Positions 1 to 7,444 of a stretch of DNA of 11,671 nt are shown here, in pieces. Position 1 is the stretch's first letter; the number at the start of each line of letters is the position of its first letter. The notes beneath the pieces were generated by a model. It was not told the DNA's origin and searched no databases. It was given only the letters and a program-made list of their open reading frames with translations. The stretch covers positions 1 to 11,671 of the forward strand of contig DAOLIQ010000093.1 in NCBI GenBank assembly GCA_035328465.1. Reading direction: 5' to 3'. Position numbers and translations under genes: made by a program. The stretch comes from JADJEI01 sp035328465 (GTDB lineage Bacteria; Bacteroidota; Ignavibacteria; Ignavibacteriales; Ignavibacteriaceae).

Positions 1-1129
1 GAAACTTCCATCCTTCTGTTGTTAACAAAGGAGAGGGTGAATTATAGTTTTCTTCCACGCTTGCCTTCATTGCGTCTATTTCTGTTTGTGCGCTTGTGTA
101 ATTGCTGTTTGCAATATAGTCTCTAATGGTTTGCAGCCTTGCTGAGTAGTTGCTGTGTAGCGAGTCGCTTGTTATCCATTGGTAATTGTAAAGCTGATTG
201 TTATAGGAGATAAGCGTGTCAGTCATTACCAAAGCAGTTACGGTGCTGTCTGGTTTGGGAATTTCATTATAATAAAGGTCCGATGAAATACTGTATGCTG
301 TATTTGTATCTATCTCGGTGGGCAAATAATCTAAAACAAATTTATAGTCAGATGGTTGTCCATAGACAGAATTAATTAAAAAATCAGCAATACTCCACCT
401 AACTGTACCGTAAGGATCTGCGTATAATCTTTCTTTCAGGAAATTGTGTATGTCTGTATAATTATTATTAACTAAATCTCCGATAAAGCTATCGCGATTA
501 CCCCATTCGGGATCATTTCTTGCTGCCTCAACAGCTAATGGAAACATCTCCTCTCCATAGATACTAAGCAGCCACGTAACGGCGTAGATTCTGAATAAAT
601 TGTCGGTCGCATTTGTGGCTGCATAAATAAGCTCATTCTTTGCCCACTGCTCCCACTCAGGAACTTTTTTGGCAATTGAATGCAGAAGCATAAAAGCAGG
701 AATATCATAGTCAGGTCTTGTTTTGTCTATCATTTCCTGTACATAATGCATTGTGCTAAAGTCTTGATGATTGATCAAATAACCAGTGGCAATTACTCTT
801 TCCCTTAAAGGGTCCCGTGATTATTTCCTGTTGCATAGCGTGTCAGCTCCGGAGATAAATTGTAGAATGATTTGATGAGCATTTGGATGGTGGAGATAGT
901 TAATGATCCTTACATATTCTGTTAACATTCCAACTTCCTGCACTTGAAAGATTTTTTCTGCTAATACATTTGCATATTGATATAGAGAGTCATTATAAAT
1001 TTTTAGTAATGCTGAGCGTCTTACCAAATAATCAGAACTATCTAAATTAGCAAGTATTGTATCCTGCTGCGCGTGACTTACTGAATAGAAAAGTGTGATT
1101 AGTAGCATTAAAAAATATTTCTTTTGCAT
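1..1129 (-). pseudogene. Exported HEAT-like helical repeat protein, interrupted by an in-frame TAA; runs off the left edge
   Basis: The start ATG (1127-1129) follows AAAGGA seven bases upstream and opens a 102-codon frame with a Sec signal peptide (KKYFLMLLITLFYSVSHA, probable cleavage before QQD). This frame stops at TAA (821-823). Reading on in the same frame gives no further stop to base 2, about 273 codons. The sequence resumes with SRDPLRERVIATGYL and continues as coherent helical protein with repeated Trp/Leu/Tyr pairs. This is therefore one gene of at least 376 codons with a single nonsense codon. The N-terminal part (LVRRSALLKIYND) resembles HEAT-type repeats, and the later part looks like helical hairpins; both are judgements by eye. 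It lies 18 bases after the zincin-like gene on the same strand, so the two probably form an operon. No function is recognised. The TAA could be a real mutation (for example from CAA) or a sequence error. Confidence 0.72.
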
Positions 1130-1147
1130 ATTAGATTCCTTTATTCT

Positions 1148-1719
1148 TTAAGAGCATCCTCTTGAGTGCAAGGCTGTTTTACGGTAATAATTATTTATAT
1201 AATCCCGAACCAGTTTTTGTGTTTCATTTTCGTACTTTTGACGAGCTTGTTCTTTTTCTTCCTCTGATTCATAAGGCTCTCCATCTTTATTAAGAAATCC
1301 TGATAGTATTTTAAAGTCTATTTTAACTTTCTCCCAATATTTATAAATCGTATTATCAACTTTATACCGCCAAAATATCTGTGCCTCCTGCTCTGAACTG
1401 AATTGGCAGGCTACAGGATCTTTTAACAGCTCATCATAATAATCAGTAAGATCCTTTTGCATAATTTCTTCCAAATCAGTTTTATGCTTGTTCTCGTGCA
1501 TATCTATCAGTTCTTTTATTAAATAACTATTATCATTGGATATTATAACCGGATATGTTTTGTGATTGAAATATCTGCATAATATTGAGTAACGATTGAC
1601 TGCCGTCCTGCTGACTTAATATTTTCCTCAAGATTAACTGTTTCTTTTATCACCACTTGTCCTGTTATTTCTGTGGTTAGAAAAATAAATAAAATAATTG
1701 GAAAAAGTTTATGCTGCAT
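1148..1719 (-). pseudogene. Exported HExxH zincin-like protein, split by a frameshift
   Basis: An ATG at 1717-1719, preceded by AGAGGG, opens a 58-codon frame (1543-1719) with a signal peptide (MQHKLFPIILFIFLTTEITG, then QVVIKETVNL). That frame stops at TAA 1543-1545. The next frame is open from about 1615 down to the stop at 1148-1150 and reads YPVIISNDNSYLIKELID before the Met at 1499-1501, so the 117-residue downstream ORF is only the tail of a longer protein. Adding one A to the run of four (T run 1558-1561 on the plus strand) joins both parts as SITKTYPVIISND. The joined protein is about 190 residues. It contains HENKH (1484-1498), an HExxH zinc-binding motif, and about 33 residues later EQEAQIFW, where the second Glu could be a third zinc ligand of the gluzincin type. 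Peptidase activity is inferred from the motif alone. The repeat-protein gene follows 18 bases downstream. Confidence 0.62.
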
Positions 1720-1879
1720 TTTCCCTCTGAAGTTTTAACCGTAATTCATTTTGTAAAAGAATATTTTTATTAACTGGTTAAAAATTCAAAAAAAAATGAA
1801 AGTCAAGAAGAAGCAGAATAATTTATTTTGGTTCTGGGCAACCTATGATTGTTTTCCTATCAAATTGCTAAATTGATAA

Positions 1880-2917
1880 TTATACATTGTTAATTTTGAG
1901 TGAATGTCCCTGCGACTCTCCAATTTTTCTTCCAGCGGAATTGATGATTTTTTTTATCAATTCTAAATTGCCTGAATCGTCATCATCAGCGCGGTTTTTA
2001 TTAGCGTAGATTAAATAATTTTCCTTGTAAGGATGGGGAGTAAAATTTGGCATGATAATATTTGCACCAGCCGTCAAAGCCATTTCTCTTCCATGCGGAT
2101 CAAGTGTTGCAAGTGCTGTTGTAGCTGGAATATGCGCATCTTTCAAAACGATACGCGTTAGTGCAAGCGTTTTAATTACTAATTCAACGCTGCATTTTTC
2201 TTTATTAATGTAAGGTGTATTTTCAGAAGGAATAAACGGACTGAATGAAGCCATATCAACATTTAATTCTTTACAGAGTAAAATGTCATCTGCAATATCT
2301 TCAATAGTTTGATGGGGGAGACCAATTATATTTCCACTGCCTATTTGAAAGCCGATAGATTTGAGAAATCGGAGATGCTTTATTCTATCTAATAGTTTTT
2401 GTCGTTGATGATAGATAGAGTATAATTTCGGATTTGCGGTTTCGTGTTTTAATAGATAGCGATCAGCACCGGCTTGCCGCCAAAGTTTGTAATCGGAAAA
2501 TTCTCTTTCCCCTACACTTATAGTGATTGCAACATCGGCAATGTTTTTTATTCCACTAATTATACGGGCAAGATAATCTCCTGAATAGTAGAAATCCTCG
2601 CCTGATTGAAGCACAATAGTTTTTATGCCAAGGGCAATAATATCTTTAGCAGCTCGAATAATTTCTTCTTCATTCATTCTGTATCTGTTTAGTGCGTAGT
2701 TTCCTTTCCTTAATCCACAGTAAAGGCACTCCTGTTCGCAGTTATTTGAAAACTCGATAATGCCGCGTAGATGTACTTCATCACCACAATATTGTTTTCG
2801 TACTTCATCAGCACGTTTAATGAGTTTTTCTAAATCAACTTTGTTTTGAAGTTGAAGAAGAAAGACAACTTCTTCTTTACTCAAGTCAGTCTTATAAATT
2901 AGATCATCAAGCACCAT
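1880..2917 (-). CDS. hydE: [FeFe]-hydrogenase maturation radical SAM protein HydE
   Basis: HydE is a cytosolic radical S-adenosylmethionine enzyme that processes the Fe(CO)2(CN)-cysteine product of HydG on the way to the 2Fe subcluster of the H-cluster. The 345 residues match the usual family length. The radical SAM CX3CX2C motif is C60, C64 and C67 (NNCEQECLYCG) at the start of the barrel; LQSGED (103-108) and the late TLDPHGRE segment (271-278) are typical of HydE. The auxiliary cluster seen in some homologues, bound by Cys near residue 311-322, is absent: that stretch reads NKNRADDDD and has no Cys. The auxiliary cluster is known to be dispensable, so the gene should be functional. It begins 11 bases after the hydG stop and shares its transcript. 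The start ATG has only a weak GGAT-like ribosome site. No convincing terminator follows it in 1720-1879. Confidence 0.95.
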   Translation of the reverse strand: MVLDDLIYKTDLSKEEVVFLLQLQNKVDLEKLIKRADEVRKQYCGDEVHLRGIIEFSNNCEQECLYCGLRKGNYALNRYRMNEEEIIRAAKDIIALGIKTIVLQSGEDFYYSGDYLARIISGIKNIADVAITISVGEREFSDYKLWRQAGADRYLLKHETANPKLYSIYHQRQKLLDRIKHLRFLKSIGFQIGSGNIIGLPHQTIEDIADDILLCKELNVDMASFSPFIPSENTPYINKEKCSVELVIKTLALTRIVLKDAHIPATTALATLDPHGREMALTAGANIIMPNFTPHPYKENYLIYANKNRADDDDSGNLELIKKIINSAGRKIGESQGHSLKINNV

Positions 2918-2928
2918 AAATAATCCGA

Positions 2929-4368
2929 TTATAAATAAACATCTCTGTCACCTGAACTTACACGATCTATCATCATATCAATTTTCTTTCTCGTATTATC
3001 GTTGGTTTTCATCAATTCTTCCTTTAGAAAATCTTCACCTGCCTCCCTGGTTGTGGGTGAAGCAAAATCAATCAGGTATTCTTTAAAAGTAGTAAGTGCG
3101 TTTGGCACACAAATTTTCCCAATGTTCCCGGATTTTGCAAGCTCCATAAATCTATCACCTGTTCGGTTGCTTCTGTAACAGGCTGTACAGAAACTTGGCA
3201 TGTAACCAAGTCGCGTAATATCTTGCACGACCTCGTCCAGCGGTCTGTGATCGCCGAGTTGAAATTGTTCAAGTTCATGGTCATCAAGGCTTTCTTGAGA
3301 TTCTTTATAACTTCCGGGTGCGGTTCTGCTGCCGGCGCTGATTTGCGAAATACCGACAGCAAAGAGTTCTCTTCTTAATTCGGCACGCTCCCTTGTTGAT
3401 AGTATCATTCCTGTGTACGGAACAGAAAGACGAATAACTGCAATTAATTTTTTGAACGAAATATCGTCAACAGCGTGCGGTGGTTGAAGAGCTGCCGGTG
3501 CATTTAACGCAGGCTCAAGCCTCGGCATTGAGATTGTGTGGGGACCAACTCCATAAACTCTGTCAAGGTATGCTGCGTGCATAAGTAATGCGAGAGTTTC
3601 AAATTTATAATCAGTTAACCCAAACAATGCACCTATCCCAAGATCATCGATACCTGCCTGAAATGCTCTATCCATAGCATAAAGCCGGTAAGCATAATCA
3701 CTCTTTGGCCCTGATGTATGCATCTGTTCATAGGTTTTAAAATGATAAGTCTCCTGAAAGCATTGGTAAGTTCCTATCCCAAAACTTTTTAATGTTTTAA
3801 AATTATCAAGTGACATTGGAGCAGCATTTACATTCAACCTTCTGATATTATTTCCATTCAAGTTTACACTATAAATTCTTTCGATTGCCTGTCCGATAAA
3901 GTGAACGCTCGCTTTTTTAGGATGTTCGCCGGCAACAAGCAGTATCCTCTTCTGTCCCTGCAGAACAAGATATCTTGCCTCCTCCTCGATTTCGTTTAGG
4001 TTGAGTGACCTTCTCTTCAGGTCGAGGTTATCTTTTCTAAATGCACAGTAAAGGCAATTGTTAACACAAAGATTTGTAATGTAAAGAGGAGCGAACAAAA
4101 CAAGCCTGTTGCCATAAATTTTTTCTTTTACATCTTTTGCCTTGTGAAATAATTCTTCAAGAATATCCGGGTTGTTGATATTCAGTAATGCCGCGCTTTC
4201 ACGAAGCGAAAGACCTTTTGCTTCACCGGCTTTTTCGATAATAGCTCGTTGATAATTTTGATCACTTAATGATTCATCTTCTAATAATGAACTGATTAAT
4301 CTTTCGTTAATAAATTCCATTGTAATTCCATATTTTAATTTGTATTGATCAGAGATTTCAACAAGCAT
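2929..4368 (-). CDS. hydG: [FeFe]-hydrogenase maturation radical SAM tyrosine lyase HydG
   Basis: HydG cleaves tyrosine to p-cresol and dehydroglycine and makes the CO and CN ligands of the H-cluster, delivering an organometallic Fe-cysteine synthon. The 479 residues contain the N-terminal SAM-cluster motif CX3CX2C (C101, C105, C108; NLCVNNCLYCAF) and the diagnostic C-terminal auxiliary-cluster motif CX2CX22C (C394, C397, C420). LFAPLYITN and the HTISMPRLEPA segment (277-287) are typical of the family. It is the first gene of the leftward operon, with hydE 11 bases downstream. The start is uncertain: the ATG at 4366-4368 has no visible ribosome site, while Met17 (4318-4320, MEFINERL) has GGAAT seven bases upstream and gives 463 residues, also within the family range. 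The gene diverges from the aspartase-family gene across 214 bases. Confidence 0.95.
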   Translation of the reverse strand: MLVEISDQYKLKYGITMEFINERLISSLLEDESLSDQNYQRAIIEKAGEAKGLSLRESAALLNINNPDILEELFHKAKDVKEKIYGNRLVLFAPLYITNLCVNNCLYCAFRKDNLDLKRRSLNLNEIEEEARYLVLQGQKRILLVAGEHPKKASVHFIGQAIERIYSVNLNGNNIRRLNVNAAPMSLDNFKTLKSFGIGTYQCFQETYHFKTYEQMHTSGPKSDYAYRLYAMDRAFQAGIDDLGIGALFGLTDYKFETLALLMHAAYLDRVYGVGPHTISMPRLEPALNAPAALQPPHAVDDISFKKLIAVIRLSVPYTGMILSTRERAELRRELFAVGISQISAGSRTAPGSYKESQESLDDHELEQFQLGDHRPLDEVVQDITRLGYMPSFCTACYRSNRTGDRFMELAKSGNIGKICVPNALTTFKEYLIDFASPTTREAGEDFLKEELMKTNDNTRKKIDMMIDRVSSGDRDVYL

Positions 4369-4582
4369 GCCAAATCAGGGACTGTGATTTAATTAAAATA
4401 ATTCTGAAATAGATTTTTATTTTCTTAAAAGAGAGAATTTATTTTTTATTAATGATATAAATTTTTTGCGCAACTATTTATACTGCTGTAATGATTAGCC
4501 CGAATCATCAAGAAATTGCACAAGCAACTTTTACATCAAATCTAAATATTCTTGGAATGCTTTTTGTCTTCTTAAAAAAATT
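4369..4582. promoter_or_regulatory. Divergent intergenic region between hydG and the aspartase-hydF operon
   Basis: These 214 AT-rich bases must hold the promoters of both maturation transcripts. The most ordered element is a perfect inverted repeat, ATGATT-N6-AATCAT, at 4491-4508, with arms of six bases, centred about 83 bases before the lyase ATG. A perfect 8-base palindrome, TTGCGCAA, lies at 4467-4474. On the minus strand this palindrome begins TTGCGC and is followed 16 bases later by TAATAA, a weak possible -35/-10 pair for hydG. No strong consensus promoter is visible for the plus-strand genes. The operator role of the inverted repeat is an inference from symmetry and position only. Confidence 0.4.
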
Positions 4583-5983
4583 ATGCGAGAAGAAAAGGAT
4601 AGTATAGGATCAAAACAAATTCCAGCGGATGCTTTCTATGGTATTCATGCTCTTCGGGCTTTAGAGAATTTTCCCTTAAGCAATGAGAGAGTTAATCTCC
4701 ATTTGATCAAAGCATACCTGCTAGTAAAAAAGGCTGCTGCCGAAACAAATTATCAGTGTAAGATTCTTCCCGACCAAAAGTATCGCCTTATAACCGATTC
4801 TATAAATGATCTGATTAATGAAACAGATCTTGCTTTAACAAAGCAATCATTTTCTATTTATGAAAAAGTGATAGTCGATCCATATCAGGGTGGGGCAGGG
4901 ACTTCACTCAACCTGAATATAAATGAGATTATAGCGAACACTTCTTTAAAAAAATCCGGTAAAGAATTAGGTGATTATTCTTTTATTAACCCGATAGATG
5001 ATGTAAATCTTTCACAATCGACAAATGATACTTTTATCACTGCGTTAAAGATAGCCTCCATATACTTACTTCGAGAACTAACTTCATCGTTCGCATTTTT
5101 ACAACGTTCGCTTCAGTTAAAAGAAAAACAATTTGCTGGCATACTAAAACTTGGCAGAACTCAGTTACAGGACGCAGTTCCAATGACCTTAGGTAGTGAA
5201 TTCGGAGCATATGCCCAGGCAGTAGCCAGAGACCGCTGGCGCTTGTACAACTGCGAAGAAAGACTCCGCTCCGTAAACCTTGGTGGAACCGCCGTTGGAA
5301 ACTCTATTACTGCTTCCAGAGAATACGTACTAAAAGTTAATACAAATCTGCGTGCACTAACAGGACTTCCGCTTGCGAAAGCAGATGATCTAATCGAAGC
5401 AACTCAAAATCTTGATATGATAGTTGAAGTTCATGGTTTAATAAAGGCAGGGGCATGTTCAATAATAAAAATCTGCAATGATCTGCGACTACTTTCAAGC
5501 GGCCCACACGGAGGAATAGGTGAAATTATTCTTCCTGCACTACAGGCAGGTTCTTCAATTATGCCTGGTAAAGTTAATCCTGTTATTCTCGAAAATGCAA
5601 TTCAAATATCTGAGCTGATTAAAGGTCATGATGTTATTATCTCCAACCTTGTCTCAGCAGGTAATCTCGAACTTAATTCATTCACTCCGATGATTACACA
5701 CCTTTTTCTTAAATCAATTGAAATGCTGAGAGATACCATATATAACCTTGCTGATAAATGCATTAACAATATAGAAGCCAATAAAGAAAGATGTAAAAGT
5801 AATTTGCTTGGCTCCTCTGCTATAGCCGCATCGCTTATTAATAAATTCGGGTATGATACAATTGCGAGACTTGTTAAAGAATCTGAGAAGAAAAAAGTTC
5901 CCTTCTTCGAAATATGTATTAAGCATAACCTTGGCAGTGAAGAAGAAATTATGAATATTATTCTAAAAGAAACGGGAATATAA
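4583..5983 (+). CDS. aspA: Aspartate ammonia-lyase family protein linked to hydrogenase maturation
   Basis: This is a member of the aspartase/fumarase superfamily, whose aspartase members convert L-aspartate to fumarate and ammonia as cytosolic homotetramers. The N-terminus (MREEKDSIGSKQIPADAFYG) fits aspartase starts, which supports this ATG although no ribosome site is visible. Conserved blocks are GGAGTSLNLNINE (103-115), SQSTNDT (144-150), GRTQLQDAVPMTLG (191-204) and the superfamily signature GSSIMPGKVNP (323-333), which carries the mobile catalytic-loop serine. The 466 residues are normal for the family. It is separated from hydF by one base, so translation is probably coupled. Similar aspartase-hydF pairing occurs in other anaerobes; a reasonable inference is that it feeds ammonia to the dithiomethylamine bridge of the H-cluster. 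Some blocks depart from classical aspartase (NLGGTAVGNSITA, GIGEIILPAL), so the substrate is less certain than the fold. Confidence 0.85.
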   Translation: MREEKDSIGSKQIPADAFYGIHALRALENFPLSNERVNLHLIKAYLLVKKAAAETNYQCKILPDQKYRLITDSINDLINETDLALTKQSFSIYEKVIVDPYQGGAGTSLNLNINEIIANTSLKKSGKELGDYSFINPIDDVNLSQSTNDTFITALKIASIYLLRELTSSFAFLQRSLQLKEKQFAGILKLGRTQLQDAVPMTLGSEFGAYAQAVARDRWRLYNCEERLRSVNLGGTAVGNSITASREYVLKVNTNLRALTGLPLAKADDLIEATQNLDMIVEVHGLIKAGACSIIKICNDLRLLSSGPHGGIGEIILPALQAGSSIMPGKVNPVILENAIQISELIKGHDVIISNLVSAGNLELNSFTPMITHLFLKSIEMLRDTIYNLADKCINNIEANKERCKSNLLGSSAIAASLINKFGYDTIARLVKESEKKKVPFFEICIKHNLGSEEEIMNIILKETGI

Positions 5984-5984
5984 A

Positions 5985-7214
5985 ATGAACGCCGTGCCGA
6001 AATCGGAAAGACCGCATATTGTAATTGCCGGAAGAAGAAACGCAGGGAAATCATCTTTGATTAATGCTTTTATCGGGCAGGAGGTATCAATTGTAAGCCC
6101 TACAGCAGGCACTACGACCGACCCCGTTAAAAAAGCAATCGAACTGCTGCCGTATGGTCCGGTAGTTCTTGTCGATACTGCGGGTATTGATGATGAAGGC
6201 GAACTCGGATTAAAAAGAATCAGCAAAACTATTAAAGCAATTAGTGCAGCAGATTTTGCTGTTATCGTTGTTGACGCAAGAGAAGTTTTATTTAAAGAGG
6301 AACTTGACCTGGCTGTTTATTTGAAAAAAATTAATGTGCCTTTCATTATCGCTGTAAATAAAATTGATTACGGTGTTAATCCCTTGCTTCTGTCAGAAAT
6401 AAAAGAACGTGGCTTTACGCATTTTGAAATATCATGCATAGCGAATGCCGGAATTGATAACTTGAAATTAATGATTATACGCCTGCTTCAAGTGGAAAAT
6501 GAACCGCCGCTAATCAGCGATTTAATCGGGCAGGGGGATATTGTTGTTCTTGTTGTTCCTATTGATCTCGGTGCACCCAAAGGCAGATTAATTCTTCCAC
6601 AGGTTCAAACGATACGCGAAGCACTTGATGAAGATACAATATTGGTCGTTACAAAAGATAAAGAGCTTCGTTTGGCATTATTAAGTTTAAAGCATCCTCC
6701 TGATTTAGTTGTTACAGATAGTCAAGTAATTATGAAGGCTGCTGCAGATGTCCCGTTTAATGTGAAGTGTACCACTTTCTCAATTCTAATGGCTCGCCAC
6801 AAAGGAGATCTCCCTACATTTGTCCAAGGATTAAAACGAGTTGACGAATTACAGGATGGGGATAAAATTTTAATTGCTGAGTCCTGTACTCATCACGCAC
6901 AGGAAGATGATATCGGCAGAATTAAAATTCCCCGATGGCTGAGGGTTCATACAAAAAAAGATTTAGTAATTGATTTAAAGAGTGGTGAAGATTTTCCTGA
7001 AAACCTTGCTGATTACAAACTTATTGTACATTGCGGAGGGTGTATGTTAACACGTAAAACAATGTTGACAAGAATAAAAGAAGCGAAACTTCTAAACGTT
7101 CCTATTGTAAATTATGGTGTTTTAATTTCCTACTTGCATGGCGCTATGCCGAGAGTAATAATGCCCTTCCCTGATGCTGCTAATGAATGGCAAAAGAGTT
7201 TCCTCTCAACCTAA
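5985..7214 (+). CDS. hydF: [FeFe]-hydrogenase maturation GTPase and scaffold HydF
   Basis: HydF is the GTPase scaffold on which the 2Fe subcluster is completed and from which it passes to apo-HydA. The 409 residues match the family. The N-terminal GTPase domain has the P-loop GRRNAGKS (16-23), the TAGTTTD switch region (40-46), DTAG (64-67) and NKID (125-128). A middle dimerisation region follows. The C-terminal iron-sulfur domain has the HydF ligand pattern C301-x-H303 and H349-C350-GG-C353 (CTH ... HCGGC), with spacing within the usual CxHx46-53CxxC. The ATG is one base after the lyase stop and has GGGA upstream. It is the last gene of this operon; a hairpin with a T-run follows at 7267-7320, before the structural hydrogenase operon. 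Confidence 0.96.
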   Translation: MNAVPKSERPHIVIAGRRNAGKSSLINAFIGQEVSIVSPTAGTTTDPVKKAIELLPYGPVVLVDTAGIDDEGELGLKRISKTIKAISAADFAVIVVDAREVLFKEELDLAVYLKKINVPFIIAVNKIDYGVNPLLLSEIKERGFTHFEISCIANAGIDNLKLMIIRLLQVENEPPLISDLIGQGDIVVLVVPIDLGAPKGRLILPQVQTIREALDEDTILVVTKDKELRLALLSLKHPPDLVVTDSQVIMKAAADVPFNVKCTTFSILMARHKGDLPTFVQGLKRVDELQDGDKILIAESCTHHAQEDDIGRIKIPRWLRVHTKKDLVIDLKSGEDFPENLADYKLIVHCGGCMLTRKTMLTRIKEAKLLNVPIVNYGVLISYLHGAMPRVIMPFPDAANEWQKSFLST

Positions 7215-7223
7215 CCCATCCTC

Positions 7224-7256
7224 TTTGCCAACAGCGAAGAATTCGCAAACAGCAAA
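7224..7256. repeat. Nested dyad and direct repeat just after hydF
   Basis: An inner inverted repeat GCGAA-gaa-TTCGC (7234-7246) is flanked symmetrically, five bases out on each side, by TTTGC (7224-7228) and GCAAA (7252-7256), so the whole is centred on base 7240. The same bases also form a direct repeat: GCCAACAGCGAA at 7227 and GCAAACAGCAAA at 7245 match at 10 of 12 positions with an 18-base period. The short stem and the distance to the T-run at 7260-7266 make a simple terminator less likely. A protein-binding site is possible but unproven. Confidence 0.35.
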
Positions 7257-7266
7257 ATATTTTTTT

Positions 7267-7320
7267 CTTAAAACTAATAACAGTTTCTCATTTCATAGAA
7301 AAATATTAGTTAAGTTTTTT
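7267..7320 (+). terminator. Probable rho-independent terminator of the aspartase-hydF operon
   Basis: The outer stem AACTAATA (7272-7279) pairs exactly with TATTAGTT (7304-7311). It extends through a two-base bulge to CTT/AAG. An inner stem, TTTCT (7284-7288) with AGAAA (7297-7301), closes an eight-base loop. Six Ts (7315-7320) follow directly. The stem is AT-rich, so it would be weak, but the order of parts fits a terminator and lies about 50 bases after the hydF stop. Confidence 0.5.
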
Positions 7321-7444
7321 AATCATCTCAAATTTTCAACTATCTTTTATTTTATTTTCATTCTTCGCTGGCATTTAATATGACGGCTAAAAGATTTCAT
7401 TAGCAGTAAAAATAAAATAATTTAGAAATTACTTGAGGTTTTCA
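7321..7444 (+). promoter_or_regulatory. Leader region before the response regulator-hydCBA operon
   Basis: These bases separate the hydF terminator from the receiver gene and should contain the promoter of the structural operon. TAATAT at 7376-7381 is a possible -10 box, but the bases 17 upstream (TATTTT) are a poor -35, so the call is weak. TTGAGG at 7433-7438 contains the ribosome site that selects GTG 7445. No coding sequence is credible here; the open frame crossing it from inside hydF has AT-driven composition and no ribosome site. Confidence 0.25.

Noticed and set aside
821..823. Stop-codon recoding to explain the in-frame TAA
   Set aside because: Several intact genes here end at TAA (hydE, hydG, the lyase, hydF, the receiver, hydB), hydC ends at TGA and hydA at TAG, so all three codons act as stops and no recoding signal is visible.
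1858..1878. TATCAA-N9-TTGATA hairpin right after hydE as its terminator
   Set aside because: The stem is only six AT-rich pairs and is followed on the minus strand by GGAAAAC, not by a T-run; the later run of Ts near 1787-1797 has no stem before it.
4479..4484. TATACT as a -10 box for the lyase operon
   Set aside because: The only nearby TTG-type element (4467) is six bases away and nothing resembling a -35 lies about 17 bases upstream.
4491..4607. Short plus-strand ORF of 38 codons beginning MISPNHQEIA
   Set aside because: It overlaps the well-supported lyase start in another frame, its ATG is part of the inverted repeat, and no ribosome site precedes it.
5626..6226. Minus-strand ORFs across the lyase-hydF junction
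   Set aside because: They lie opposite two strongly supported genes and show no family resemblance or ribosome sites; they are shadows.
7174..7383. Open frame of 69 codons overlapping the hydF end
   Set aside because: It overlaps hydF in another frame, has no ribosome site, crosses a terminator-like hairpin, and its Phe/Lys/Asn-rich product reflects AT-rich non-coding DNA.
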